Assembly (NCBI GenBank): GCA_947184155.2
Contig: CAMXCT020003724.1
Location: 460,001 to 524,000 of the forward strand
Length of the DNA stretch: 64,000 nt
Direction: 5' to 3'
Origin: Cladocopium goreaui
Lineage: Eukaryota > Sar > Dinophyceae > Suessiales > Symbiodiniaceae
The translations under genes and the position numbers were made by a program. This document shows, in pieces, positions 37,011 to 47,930 of this stretch. The stretch's first letter is position 1. Each line of letters opens with the position of its first letter. The notes beneath the pieces are model-generated. The model worked only from the letters and a program-made list of their open reading frames with translations. It ran no database searches and was not told where the DNA came from.

Positions 37011-40000
37011 GCTATTTCTATAAGGTCACCACTGAGAATCCCTACGGCATCGGGTGCCTTGCTGCGAAGAAGGGGCGATTTTGCCCATTCGAATCATTCG
37101 AAGCGTCATAAAATGGAGTATCCTCATGATCATAGTGATCATCTTCGCCATTTAGTATCCATCTATGGGATTAGTATCACTACATATTATATATAATACA
37201 TATTAATATATATATGATAATAGTAATAACAATAGCGATAATAATAATAGCAATGATATGAAGAATATGATGAGTGCAGTAATGTGGTTAAAAGCAATGC
37301 CATAAACCATCCATGGTAATACTGGTAAAAAATTGTATAATAATGAGGATATGATTATGGAATAATGGAATAGTAATAATAATGATACCAATAATGTGGT
37401 TAAAACAATAAACCACCCATTTGGGAATGGTTTCAACCCCTACAAAAATGAATTGGGAATGGTTTATTTTGTTAAACCACATGATTTGGTATTCAGATCT
37501 GTATCCATTTTTTTTGTACAAAACCATGCATTATTCATTGTATTATATGGTTGGAAAAAGACCACCAGTATATTCCCCATAAAATGGCATTTACAGTAAA
37601 CAATTGCCATAAAATTGACCAAGACCAACTTTCATACTTGGTGGCTCATCCCACTTTGTAAGTGGGTTATAACCCCAGTTATAAATGGGATAAGTAGGGT
37701 TAATCCACTTATAATTGGGGTTATAACTCACTTACTAAGTGGGATGAACCACCAAGTATCAGATTTGTAAAACATATCCCATGATCAAACCCCATGATTA
37801 TTCCCAAATTAGTACGGGTGCAATTGCCAATATCCACCGTGATTGTTGGTCCAATGTCCCCCACAAGTACATCAGTTTTGGCGAACTATTCCCGTTAATC
37901 ATCCCAGTAATTATCCCAATAATCAGTATATCCCCATCATTATCCCCCATGATTTCCCCATCATCATCCCATGATTATCCCATGATTAGCTTCCTATTCT
38001 TATCCCAGTCTGTCCCATGAGATCTAGATTATGAAAAGAATCCCATCATTTTCCCATGGCATTTCTAATCCCATCACCCTAATATTAAACACCCCATAAA
38101 TGGTCCCAATGGAATGTGGAATTTCCCCCCAAAAAAAACATGGTTTCGTTTAGGGGTTGTTTAATATTAGGGGGAAGGGAGCAAATTTGATTCGCTTCCC
38201 CATCATGAGATCCCATGACATCCCATCATTTTCCCATTGCATCATGAGTTTTTTCCCATCATTTTCCCATGGCATGAAAAAAATCTTGGTTGAAACCGGA
38301 AAATGATGGGAAAATGATGGGAAAATGATGGGAAAACCTTTGATTCTCTCATGATTCTTGGTGAAACTTGGTGAAGCCCCACCTTCCCCAATTGTTCAGC
38401 ACCAAGGATCCGAGATGAACCGGACATCGATGGCCCACGGACGGGGGAGGACCTGATTAGAGGCTCTGTCTTTGAGGCACCGCGACGCGCGACGGTTTCG
38501 GTGGCTATGGCTGGAGGTTTCCATAGTGATGGGGGTACCCCAATGGCTGGTTTATAAATTTTGATGATATGGAAAATCCCAAGAAATGGATGAGAACTGG
38601 AGCTACCCCCAATTTTGGGAAACCTCTATATCATGGGGACAATCATGTGGATACATCGTCCAAAAATGGCATTGCTCGACCTCCGCAGGTGGATGAAATC
38701 GTAGAGGTCGAGGCCCTTGGCTGCTGCGAAAGCCGCTGGGATTGTCACCCATGGGTAGGCCGAAAAAATGCATCAATTTTCCGACCACCTTTGTATAACC
38801 CTGTGTTTTCCCGAATGCGTAGCAAGGGTTCCCGTTTCACTCTGGGGGTCTGGGGGTTGAGGGTGTGTTCGCTCGACCTTGCGTTCACGATCGCAACCGT
38901 CTGCAACCGTCCGCAACCGTCCGCGCGATCCCCGTATGGCCGTGCCTATGGGAAGTTCTGCAGAGGTGGTCCTTTTTGGGGGTTGCAGACGTGTCGTTGC
39001 TTCGTTTCGCGTGGCAGGCGTGGCACTTCGTGACATTCAGACGTGTTCTGGAACGTGTCGAAAGTCGTTTTGCGTGGCAGGCGCAATACTTTTGTGACGT
39101 TTTCAGAAGATGTGTTGCAGTTTCGTGGCAGGCGCAGCATTTTGGACGTGTCCATCGTCATTTTTCGTGGCAGGCGCAGCACTTTAGACGTGTCGTGTTG
39201 CGTGTTTTTTGTAAATCGCATTGGCAGGGCTGCGTCAAGTGGCGACAAGGTGCAAATTCCGTGGCAGGCGTGGCATTTTGTGACATGTGCTGAAAATTGA
39301 CGGAAGCCTCGCACGAAACATCGATTTTAAGGTTGCAAATTTTCAGGTTCGAAGGAAAACTCGTAGGAAAACGTCGATTTTGAAGCTGCAAAGTGTCAAA
39401 ATTGGAGGAAGTCTGGTACGAAATGCTCGTTTTGGTGCTCCCACGTGTCTCGTCTCGCGTCTCTGGTTTGCCCGTGGCTTCGCCGTGTCTATGGGGGAAG
39501 CTGCAAAACCTGTCCTTTTGTTATGTTGCCAACTGTGAAAATCGCCGGAAGTCTCGCGCGAAATGCTGGTTTTGCTGTTCCTACGTGTCTTGTCTCGAGT
39601 CTCTGGTTTTCCAGTGGCTTCGCTGTGTCTATGTAGGAAGCCGCAAAACCTCTCCTTTTCGAAGGATTCCAAGCAGCTTGTCATGTCGTTTTGCGGGGCA
39701 GGCGTGGCACTTTGTGACATTCCAACCTGTTTGATAACGTGTGGAAAGTGTCAAAATTGGAGGAAGTCTGCACGAAATGCTACACTTTACACTCTACACT
39801 TTACACTCTACACTTCGCACTCTACAATTTACAAACTCCACACTCCTCACTCCACACTTTACACTCCACAATTTGCAAACTCCACACTCCTCACTTTACA
39901 CTCCTCACGTTACACTCCACACTCCTCACTTTACACTTTACACTCCTCACTCCACACTCTACACTTTACACTCTACACTTTACACTCTACACTATGCAGT

Positions 40001-43000
40001 CTACTCCACACTTTACACTCCACACTCCTTACTTTACACTCCACACTTTCCACTCCACACTCCACACTCTACACACTCTACACTCCACACTTTACACTCC
40101 TCACTCCACACTTTACACTGCACACTTTCCACTCCACACTCCACACTTTACACTCCACACTCCACACTTTACACTCCTCACTCCACACTTTACGCTCCAC
40201 ACTCCTTACTTTACACTCCACACTTCACACTCCACACTTTCCACTCCACACTCCACACTCCACACTTTATACAACTCACTCCACACTTTACACTCCACAC
40301 TTTACACTCCACACTCCACACTTTACACTCTACACTTTACACTCTACACTCTACACTTTACACTCTACACATGCACTCTACACTCCACACTTTACACTTT
40401 ACACTCCACGCTTTCCACTTTACACTCCTCACTCCACACTTTACACTCCACACTTTACACTCCACACTCTACACTTTACACTCCACACTCCACACTTTAC
40501 ACTCCACACTCCACACTCTACACACCACACTCTACACTTTCCACTCCACACTCCACACGCTACACTTTACACTCCACACTCCACACTTTACACTCTACAC
40601 TTTACACTCCACACTCTACACTTTACACTCTACACATACACTCTACACTCCACACTCTACACTTTCCACTCCACGCTTTCCACTTTACACTCTACACTCC
40701 ACACTCTACACTTTACACTCTACACTTTACACTCTACACTTCACACTCTACAATTTACAAACTCCACACTCCTCACTCCACACTTTACACTCCTCACTTT
40801 ACACTCCACACTCCTCACTCCACACTTTACACTCCTCACTTTACACTTCACACGCCACACTTTGCACTTTACACTCCTCACTCCACACTCGACACTCTAC
40901 ACTCTACACTCCACACTCTACACTCCACACTCTACACTTTACACTCCATACTCCACACTCTACACTTTACAGTCCGCATTCTACACTTTACACACTCTAC
41001 ACTCCCCACTCCACACTTTACACTCCACATTCCTTACTCCACACTTTACACTCCATACTCTACACTTTCCACTCCACACTGCAGACTGGTAACAAGGAAA
41101 CATGCACAAGACTGTTCAAATAAACTATTGCGGAAAGGTATTGTGCGTGATTGCATAACCATATGTTTTGACATCTGTACCATTAACATACGTGTGAGCA
41201 TTCGGGTTCGTGGGCTTCATCTTTTTTCTATGAATGTGGGAGATCTACACTTTTCTTGATGGGTTATGCACTTAGATTGGGTTAAGAGATAGATCTTGGT
41301 GCCAAAGATGTCTTTGAAGACGTCTTTGCATTTTTCTCTGAGGAATCTTTTAGTAATATGTTCCAGGATTTTTCGTGGTCAGCTCGAACAAGACACCGAG
41401 CCGTTCGAAATGGAAATTGGCTATGAATAGATATGGTGGTTTCCTAAGTCATGCGGGTATTCCCAGTTCTCATCCATTTATAGATCGTAATTTGGAGGTA
41501 CGCTCATTTATGGAACCCCATATATACAAATATGAATTCAACCACCTCATGTGAAAGTTTGAAGTTTCTATACCATTGATTGGACATCAGGGTGAGCGCG
41601 CCGAGTCAGAAATTTGGGCCAAGATGAAAAACCATGGTGGTATGAAAAGGGACTTCATTTGGGTTTCAATGGGATTTCAATAGGGAAATGGTACGCTAAT
41701 GTATGTTATATCATGCTGGTATGCCGGATTTCGATTTCAATGGGATTCATTTCAATAGCATTCTCGATTTCATTGGGATTTCAATCAATCGCATTCTATT
41801 CCTATTGCTATTTCGTTTGTGTCTTCCCAACGCACAGAAAAATGGAGGGCGCGCCTGACTATACTATAACACCCCCAGAGAAGATGTGGAATTTGGGAAA
41901 ATTGGTCAAACATTGCTGGAAAATCTCCCCAAAAATAATCATTACTATCATTTTGATAAAAATAAATAAATCTGCAACAGCCAGCCATCACTGGAAAGTT
42001 TTGGTTGGTTAATTGGTGTTGCACTATAAATCATCATGTATCACCATATATCAAGATGCTGAACTACAAGAAGTTATGTTCAGATCAGTGGATCAACAGG
42101 ATGATTTAAGTAGCCTCTGGTGATGACATTCACAGGAAGAGCGAAATGGAAGAAAAACCATGGCCCTAATCGAAATAGATGGTAAACACCGTTCTTAATA
42201 GCATGGGTGGAAAACTTCCATGGCGAACTGTGAATGTCATAAGCAGATGGGATTGCATGTTTTTCTAGATCCAAAGCCAAAACATAACGAAACCAGCCCC
42301 AATGACTTAACCGATAGGGTGGCCATTGCCAGATGAGAACCATTGCTGGAGGATGAGAACCACTGCTGGAGGAGGCCCGTGGAATCTCTTCAGCTCAAAC
42401 TTCGTGAACTCTGCAGCCATGGAGTGTCTGCCGCAAAGCAGTGAGGTAGCTGGCAGCAATTTGAATCTACATGTGGCTTTGCCAAGTGGGCGGTGTGACT
42501 CTGTATCGGTGCTGCGGCATGGCACCATTGGTGACCTGAAAATAGCTGCGCAACAGTCTTTGGGGCAAAGTTTCCTAAGGCTAGCTGCTCCTGATGGGTG
42601 CCTTCTGGATCTAGCAGAACCTCTCCAACTTTCCGGGCTGCAAGATGGAGACACCATCGCTGCCATCGCACAGCAGCCAAAGTTAGCCGCCACAAAGAGG
42701 GCCTTTGCTCTGTGGTGTGTTGAAGCCGACAGGATTGTCACCTGGGGTGACCCACAAAATGGTGGAGACAGCAGTGCAGTCCGAGACAAGTTTCAGAAAG
42801 TTCAGCAGGTTTATGCCACAGCCTTTGCTTTTGCTGCGATTCTCGCAGATAAAACCGTAGTGACGTGGGGCAGGCGTGACTCTGGTGGGGACAGCTCTAC
42901 AGTCCAAGGTCAGCTCCGGAACGTTCAGCAGATTGGTGCCACTGACTTTGCTTTTGCTGCCATTTTGGCAGATGGAACCGTGGTGACATGGGGCCATCCT

Positions 43001-46000
43001 AGCTTTGGTGGCGACAGTACAGCGGTCCAAGCTCAGCTCAGGAACGTTCAAAAAATATATTCCACAGGGCTTGCTTTTGCTGCCATTTTGGCCGATGGAT
43101 CAGTGGTGACATGGGGAGATCCAGATTATGGCGGTGACAGTACCTCTGTCCGCGATCAGCTGACAAACGTTCAACAGGTTTGTGCCACACACTTTGCTTT
43201 TGCTGCCATCTTGACAAATAGCACAGTGGTCACGTGGGGCGCGCCTAAGGGTGGTGGTGACAGCACTGCAATCCAGGATCAGCTCAAGAATGTTCAGCAC
43301 ATTTGTGGGTCAGAGGCGGCTTTCGCTGCGATCCTGGCTGATGGAACTGTCGTTACGTGGGGCAAACCAGAAGCTGGTGGTGACACCGCAGCTGTCCAAA
43401 ATAATCTCAAAGGCGTTCAGCAGGTTCATTCCACGTTCGGTGCTTTTGCTGCGATTGTGTCAGATGGATCTGTCGTGACGTGGGGCAATCCAATTGGTGG
43501 TGGTGACAGCAGTGCAGTCCAAAATCAGCTTAGGAATGTGAAAGAGATTTGTGACGCGACAAGTGCTTTTGCTGCTATTTTGGGAGATGGAACGGTGGTG
43601 ACATGGCCCAAGTCTGACTTTGGGGGTGATAGCACGAAAGTCCAAAATCAGCTGAGGAACGTTCAGCAGATTTGCGGTGCACGGGCTGCTTTTGCCGCAA
43701 TTTTGCCAGGTGAAACCGTCGTTACATGGGGCATGTCTAGTGCTGACAGCACACGCATTCGGGATCGGCTGAGGGGCGTTCAGCGAATTCATGCCACAGA
43801 CATGGCTTTCGCTGGAATTTTGGCGGATGGAACCGTGGTGACATGGGGAGATCCACAGTGGGGTGGCGACTGCACTCAAGTTCAAAATCAGCTCAGGGGC
43901 GTTCAGCACATTGCTTCCGCTTCATGTGCTTTTGCCGCAATTGTGGCAGCTGGGGCAGTGGTGACTTGGGGCAAGCCTGACTGCGGTGGTGACAGCACTG
44001 CAGTCAAAGATCGGCTCAACAATGTTCAGCAGATTCATGGCAGTTACAATGCTTTCGCTGCAATTTTGGCAGATGGAACAGTGGTGACGTGGGGCGACCC
44101 CGAGTGTGGTGGCGACAGCACCGCAGTTCAAAATGAGCTGAAGAATGTTCAGACGATTTGTGCCGCAAGATGTGCTTTTGCCGCAATTTTGGCAGATGAA
44201 ACCGTCGTGACATGGGGCCATCCAGACTGCGGTGGCAACAGCACTGCTGTGCAAAACCAGCTCAAATGTGTTCAGCAGATTTGTGCCACTCACACTGCGT
44301 TTGCTGCAATCGTGGCAGATGGATCTGTCGTGACGTGGGGCAATCCAACTGGCGGTGGTGACAGCACTGCTGTCCAAGACCAGCTCAAGAATGTCCAGCA
44401 CATTTGTGGGTCAGCCATGGCTTTCGCTGCTATCCTGGCAGATGGATCTGTGGTGACATGGGGCGACTCTCGAGTTGGTGGAAACAGCACAGTGGTCCAA
44501 TATGAGCTCAAAAACGTTCAGCATATTCATGCCACACTCTATGCTTTTGCCGCAATTTTGGCTGATGAAACTGTTGTGACGTGGGGTAGGTCTGACTTCG
44601 GTGGTGACAGCACAGAAGTCCGTGACCAGCTCAGGAACGTCAAGCAGATTTGCAGCACGCAATATGCCTTTGCTGCTATCTTGGCGGATGGAACGGTGGT
44701 GACCTGGGGCAAGCCTTCCTTTGGTGGTGACACCACCACAGTTCAGAATCAGCTCAGGGACGTGACGCAGATCTGTCATGCAGCATTTGCCTTCGCTGCA
44801 ATCTCAGGAAACGGAACTGTCGTCACCTGGGGAGATCCAGAGGGCGGTGGTGACAGCTCAGCTGTGCAACATCACTTCAGCTACATGTAGATGTCAGGAG
44901 AGAATGAGCCCAGTGAACCCATGTGGCTTGGAACCCATAAAGGTAGCCTTTGGAAGCACTGCAATCCTGCAATTGGACGGGCCGGGATCCAGTATTTCTT
45001 GTTTTTGATGGGATGAACATTGATAAGTACCAGCAATGGTGTGAAACCAGGGCTTCTCCTTGCAGCCGACATGCGCCCAGGGCCACAATCCGACTGTTGT
45101 GTCAGTTGCTCGGTTTTGTTCTATCTTTTTGGGGCCTTTGTATACTATAGACTATAAACATTTATAAACAATAAATTCAACTGATGTTTCACCCGTTGAC
45201 GACCATGTTGCTAAACCAAGCCATCTTTTGGGGGACCCGAACAACTCCATTGTTGGATGGTGAAAACTCCATTTTTGGATGGTCAAAATCAGTTTTTTAC
45301 CATCAAAAGCTCGTCTTTGGGAAGGTGAAAACCTCCATTTTTGGATGGTGAAAACCCAATATTTCAGATGCTAAATCCCATTAAATTATCAGTAAATCCC
45401 ATTTAATCACCATAAATCACTATAAAGTCCCATGAAAATCCCCAGATCCTGCTGAATTTCTGGCAGGAAGACCTCACCTATTTGCACCTGGCCGATCAGC
45501 GCGGCTGGGCGTGGCGACCCAGTCGACCCAGTCCCCACATGGAACGACTAGAAACTAGATATAGCCTTTGGTAAATGGGATTTACTGGTCATTTAATGGC
45601 ATCTAATGGGATTTACTGGTAATTTAATGGGACTTTATAGTGATTTATGGTGATTAAATGGGATTTTAATGGGACTTTATAGTGATTTATGGTGATTAAA
45701 TGGGATTTTAATGGGACTTTATAGTGATTTATGGTGATTAAATGGGATTTTAATGGGACTTTATAGTGATTTATGGTGATTAAATGGGATTTACTGGTAA
45801 TTTTTGGTGATTTAATCGGATTTACTGATAATTTAACGGGATTTAGCCTCTGGTAATGACTAACAGTTTGCTATTGAATGTGGCCCATTGACAGTTGATT
45901 TACCCATAAAACATGGTGCTTTTCCATAGTTATGTAAACGTTTACCAGAGGGTATACCATGTTTTGACCGCACATCTGATTTCCCAGGGACATTTTTATC

Positions 46001-46578
46001 CAATGGTAATTTTCATTCAGGTCACATACCTGATTTTCCAGATCAGTGGAAAATGGTTGGAACATATCAGGAACATTTCACAAGACACTGATATGTTTCA
46101 ATGGAAAAAGGAAAACATCATGGAAGAATTTCCATCTTGTGAAGTACTAAATTCATGGAACAGCGACGACAGTGTCTTGTGAACATTTTTCCTGTTTACG
46201 CTGGGGAAATATTTGGAGGCCATCATCCTAGGTGATCCTAGGCGGGTGTTTTTCTAGACTTCAAACGATGGCTAGATTCATAGCCATGGTTTAATCAAGT
46301 ATACAATAGATATCTAGAATATTTCCATGTATGAATCTCAAGATACTCGATTTGTCAATCAAATGAACATTTCTATATCTTGTTCTAGTATTGATATGTC
46401 ATGATTATCAAATGAACATTTCTATATCTTGTTCAATTAGATATGTCATATATTTCGTATTGCTTCAAACATCTCCCAACAAAAACACTGAACATCTCTG
46501 CTGTCGATCGGAACGTCACGAACGTCCAACCCCCAGGTCTTTGACAACTCCATCTTCGAGCCAGAGAGCCCGTCCGGG
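37011..46578 (+). CDS. LADxRGW (SH3b-like) domain gene, five exons found, incomplete
   Basis: Five exons join in phase: 37011-37053 (YFYKVTTENPYGIG), 38407-38476 (IRDEPDIDGPRTGEDLIRGS...), 38689-38712 (VDEIVEVE), 45467-45508 (EDLTYLHLADQRGW), 46537-46578 (VFDNSIFEPESPSG). The junctions read GIRDEP, SVFEVDEIVEVEEDLTYLHLAD and RGWVFD. The pattern G(I/V)R-x-EP...R-x-GE-L-x-x-G...YL-x-LAD-x-RGWVFD is that of small all-beta SH3b-like modules common in algal proteins of unknown role. Donors are GT or GC; acceptors are AG|G. Start and 3' end are not found, and it may continue into the 2Fe-2S exons. The intron 38713-45466 holds a satellite and an RCC1-like gene. A piece near 41367 (FFVVSSNKTPSRSK) looks coding but does not fit the splicing chain. 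Confidence 0.6.
37633..37759. repeat. Family D foldback element, intact
   Basis: ACTTGGTGGCTCATCCCACTT on the left is mirrored by AAGTGGGATGAACCACCAAGT on the right. The interior repeats GGGTTATAACCCC and GGGGTTATAACTC. AT flanks both ends. Confidence 0.8.
37885..38060. repeat. Simple repeat of ATTATCCC/CATCATCCC words
   Basis: A low-complexity pyrimidine-rich run in which ATTATCCC, CATCATC and CCCATGATT recur irregularly. Related TTTTCCCATCATTTTCCCAT text continues to about 38330. No gene is seen. Confidence 0.6.
38990..39778. repeat. Diverged GTGGCAGGCG repeat region
   Basis: The word CGTGGCAGGCG(T/C)(G/A)GCA(C/T)TTT recurs at irregular 40-75 bp spacing from about 39010 to 39290 and again near 39690. 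A longer GGAAGTCTCG...GTCTCTGGTTT...GTGGCTTCGC block is duplicated at about 39410-39500 and 39550-39640. The region is GC-rich and open in several frames, which is a composition effect. Confidence 0.7.
39779..41087. repeat. 1.3-kb satellite of CACTCTACACTTTA/CACTCCACACTCCA words
   Basis: About 1,300 bp made almost only of A, C and T, built from the interspersed words TACACTTTACACTC, CACACTCCACAC and CACACTCC(T)CACT. All three + frames stay open throughout (runs of H, S, T, L, Y, P) because the words contain no stop codons. These are not genes. It sits in an intron of the LADxRGW gene. Confidence 0.93.
42419..44890 (+). CDS. Intronless RCC1-like repeat protein with ubiquitin-like N-terminus
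   Basis: 823 aa from ATG at 42419 (MECLPQSSEVAG) to TAG. Residues about 12-80 read as a ubiquitin-like beta-grasp (LNLHVALPSGRCDSVSVLRH, GTIGDLKIAAQQSL, then LQDGDTIAAI). The rest is about 18 tandem repeats of roughly 40 aa with consensus AFAAILADGTVVTWG...GGDSTAVQ-x-QL-x-NVQQI. This is the RCC1-type propeller pattern seen in many bacterial and protist proteins and often labelled HERC-like. No HECT domain is present, so ligase activity is not indicated. It lies in an intron of the LADxRGW gene on the same strand and has no introns, unlike neighbouring host genes. This suggests a retroposed copy, although I see no poly(A) tract or spliced-leader relic. Confidence 0.8.
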   Translation: MECLPQSSEVAGSNLNLHVALPSGRCDSVSVLRHGTIGDLKIAAQQSLGQSFLRLAAPDGCLLDLAEPLQLSGLQDGDTIAAIAQQPKLAATKRAFALWCVEADRIVTWGDPQNGGDSSAVRDKFQKVQQVYATAFAFAAILADKTVVTWGRRDSGGDSSTVQGQLRNVQQIGATDFAFAAILADGTVVTWGHPSFGGDSTAVQAQLRNVQKIYSTGLAFAAILADGSVVTWGDPDYGGDSTSVRDQLTNVQQVCATHFAFAAILTNSTVVTWGAPKGGGDSTAIQDQLKNVQHICGSEAAFAAILADGTVVTWGKPEAGGDTAAVQNNLKGVQQVHSTFGAFAAIVSDGSVVTWGNPIGGGDSSAVQNQLRNVKEICDATSAFAAILGDGTVVTWPKSDFGGDSTKVQNQLRNVQQICGARAAFAAILPGETVVTWGMSSADSTRIRDRLRGVQRIHATDMAFAGILADGTVVTWGDPQWGGDCTQVQNQLRGVQHIASASCAFAAIVAAGAVVTWGKPDCGGDSTAVKDRLNNVQQIHGSYNAFAAILADGTVVTWGDPECGGDSTAVQNELKNVQTICAARCAFAAILADETVVTWGHPDCGGNSTAVQNQLKCVQQICATHTAFAAIVADGSVVTWGNPTGGGDSTAVQDQLKNVQHICGSAMAFAAILADGSVVTWGDSRVGGNSTVVQYELKNVQHIHATLYAFAAILADETVVTWGRSDFGGDSTEVRDQLRNVKQICSTQYAFAAILADGTVVTWGKPSFGGDTTTVQNQLRDVTQICHAAFAFAAISGNGTVVTWGDPEGGGDSSAVQHHFSYM
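45240..45365. repeat. Short tandem repeats TTTTTGGATGGTGAAAACC
   Basis: Four to five imperfect copies of TCCATTTTTGGATGGT(G/C)AAAA in the intron just before the 42-bp exon at 45467. Confidence 0.75.
45371..45432. repeat. Left arm of an inverted repeat flanking a microexon
   Basis: The 40 bases 45393-45432 are the exact reverse complement of text repeated downstream at 45629-45797. The preceding 20-odd bases match in inverted orientation near 45822-45847. Confidence 0.85.
45587..45847. repeat. 42-bp tandem repeat, right arm of the inverted repeat
   Basis: The unit starting GGGACTTTATAGTGATTTAT recurs at 45629, 45671, 45713 and 45755 (42-bp period, essentially identical), with partial units on each side. 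It is inverted relative to 45371-45432 across the exon 45467-45508. Confidence 0.9.
45846..45952. repeat. Family A foldback element, mixed arms
   Basis: The left arm reads GCCTCTGGTAATGACTAACAGTTTGC; the right arm reads CATAGTTATGTAAACGTTTACCAGAGGG. The arms therefore belong to different subtypes. Confidence 0.75.
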
Positions 46579-46898
46579 GTCCCAACATGTCCATGTCCCT
46601 GTCTGGAGGTGATGAGCATCTGGATCTATGGCTGATAAGCACCGAGATCATATTATTTTTTAGGGCAACAGGCTCTCAGCACCGGGATCTCACCACTAAT
46701 CCCATGACTTTCCCATGGAAAAACTGACAATTTTGATAACACCCAAGTTGAAACTAAGAGATGGTTCGAACCAATTCAGAGATCACCAAACTAAGTGGCT
46801 TGGAAAAAAAATAAAATCTGGCCACAGGAGCAGATGGCAGCCATATCTGTGGAAATCATGGGAACATCATGCAACATATATGCATTTATTGAAAATTC

Positions 46899-47000
46899 CT
46901 GGTTGGTGGTTTCAAACATGAATTTTATTTTCCATAATATATGGGATAATCCTTCCCATTGACTTTCATATTTTTCAAGATGGTTAAAACCACCAACCAG
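46899..47000. repeat. Family B foldback element with 4-bp target duplication
   Basis: CTGGTTGGTGGTTTCAAACATG on the left and AAACCACCAACCAG on the right. ATTC lies directly outside both ends (46895-46898, 47001-47004). Confidence 0.88.
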
Positions 47001-47930
47001 ATTCATGAATTTCTGGAAAATATCAATACAACATATGGTTTGTGGGAATTCATGTCAACCCTGGATTAATAAACCCCGTTTACGGTTGTTTAATTGGGGG
47101 GATACCATTTAAGTAATTTAAGTATCAGATTATGACTATTTGGGGAGTACCCCCCTAAGTTGACATTAATGAAATCATGTTTCTGGAAAACAATGGAGAC
47201 CAAAACCAATAAATTCTGGGGGTTGAAATCAACAGGACCGTCTACCAGCATCGCAGTCTGCACACATGCCACTTTTGTGAAAGGTACAAGAAGGCCCCCC
47301 GGTTATGTTTGTTGGTTTTTAAGCCCATCTAGCTATAGATGTATCCACCAGAAATCAATCCGTTTGCCTACTTATCAACCAACAGAAACCTATCCTTTTT
47401 GCGGCCTCTTCCTGTATTGGAACGTATTGAGTATCTGACATGATGCGAACAAGAAAGACACCTCCATGTTTTTCTGGAGTACCCAACGAAATTTCATGAC
47501 AACAAGATTTGTTTTTTTTCTGACACAGGTTTTATCATCATTTTCCGCGTCTAACTTGCCATCAATGGGTGGCAAATCTAATATTTTGGGACACACCCAT
47601 ATCATTTGATGATATTTTCGCATTGTATCATTGTATCCTATATACATTGGGGCATGTATTATTGTATATATATATATGTATAGTATTATATATACATTAT
47701 ATCATGATATGGGGAATACTGCCATAAAACGTATTAATTCCCCACTACATCCCATACATATTATTATCATTGGATACAATGTATATAATGATTATCATAG
47801 GATACATCCTATATCATCCTATCATGTATATATATATACATAAACCCCAATACATCCTATCATAATCCTCTTATATCCCCATTGGCACCCCATAAAATGC
47901 TGCCAGTTGCTGCCTGAAGTCCATTGCCAG

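Noticed and set aside
39563..41259. Three long overlapping + strand ORFs (460-509 codons) of H/S/T/L/Y/P repeats
   Set aside because: They are the three frames of one stop-free satellite; none has a unique coding signature.
41355..41410. Exon-like piece (FFVVSSNKTPSRSK) in the LADxRGW gene intron
   Set aside because: Exons at 38689 and 45467 already join in phase to give the expected domain; inserting this would break it.
42390..44779. Minus-strand ORFs of 60-160 codons opposite the RCC1-like gene
   Set aside because: They repeat with the period of the + strand 40-aa units and are antisense shadows.
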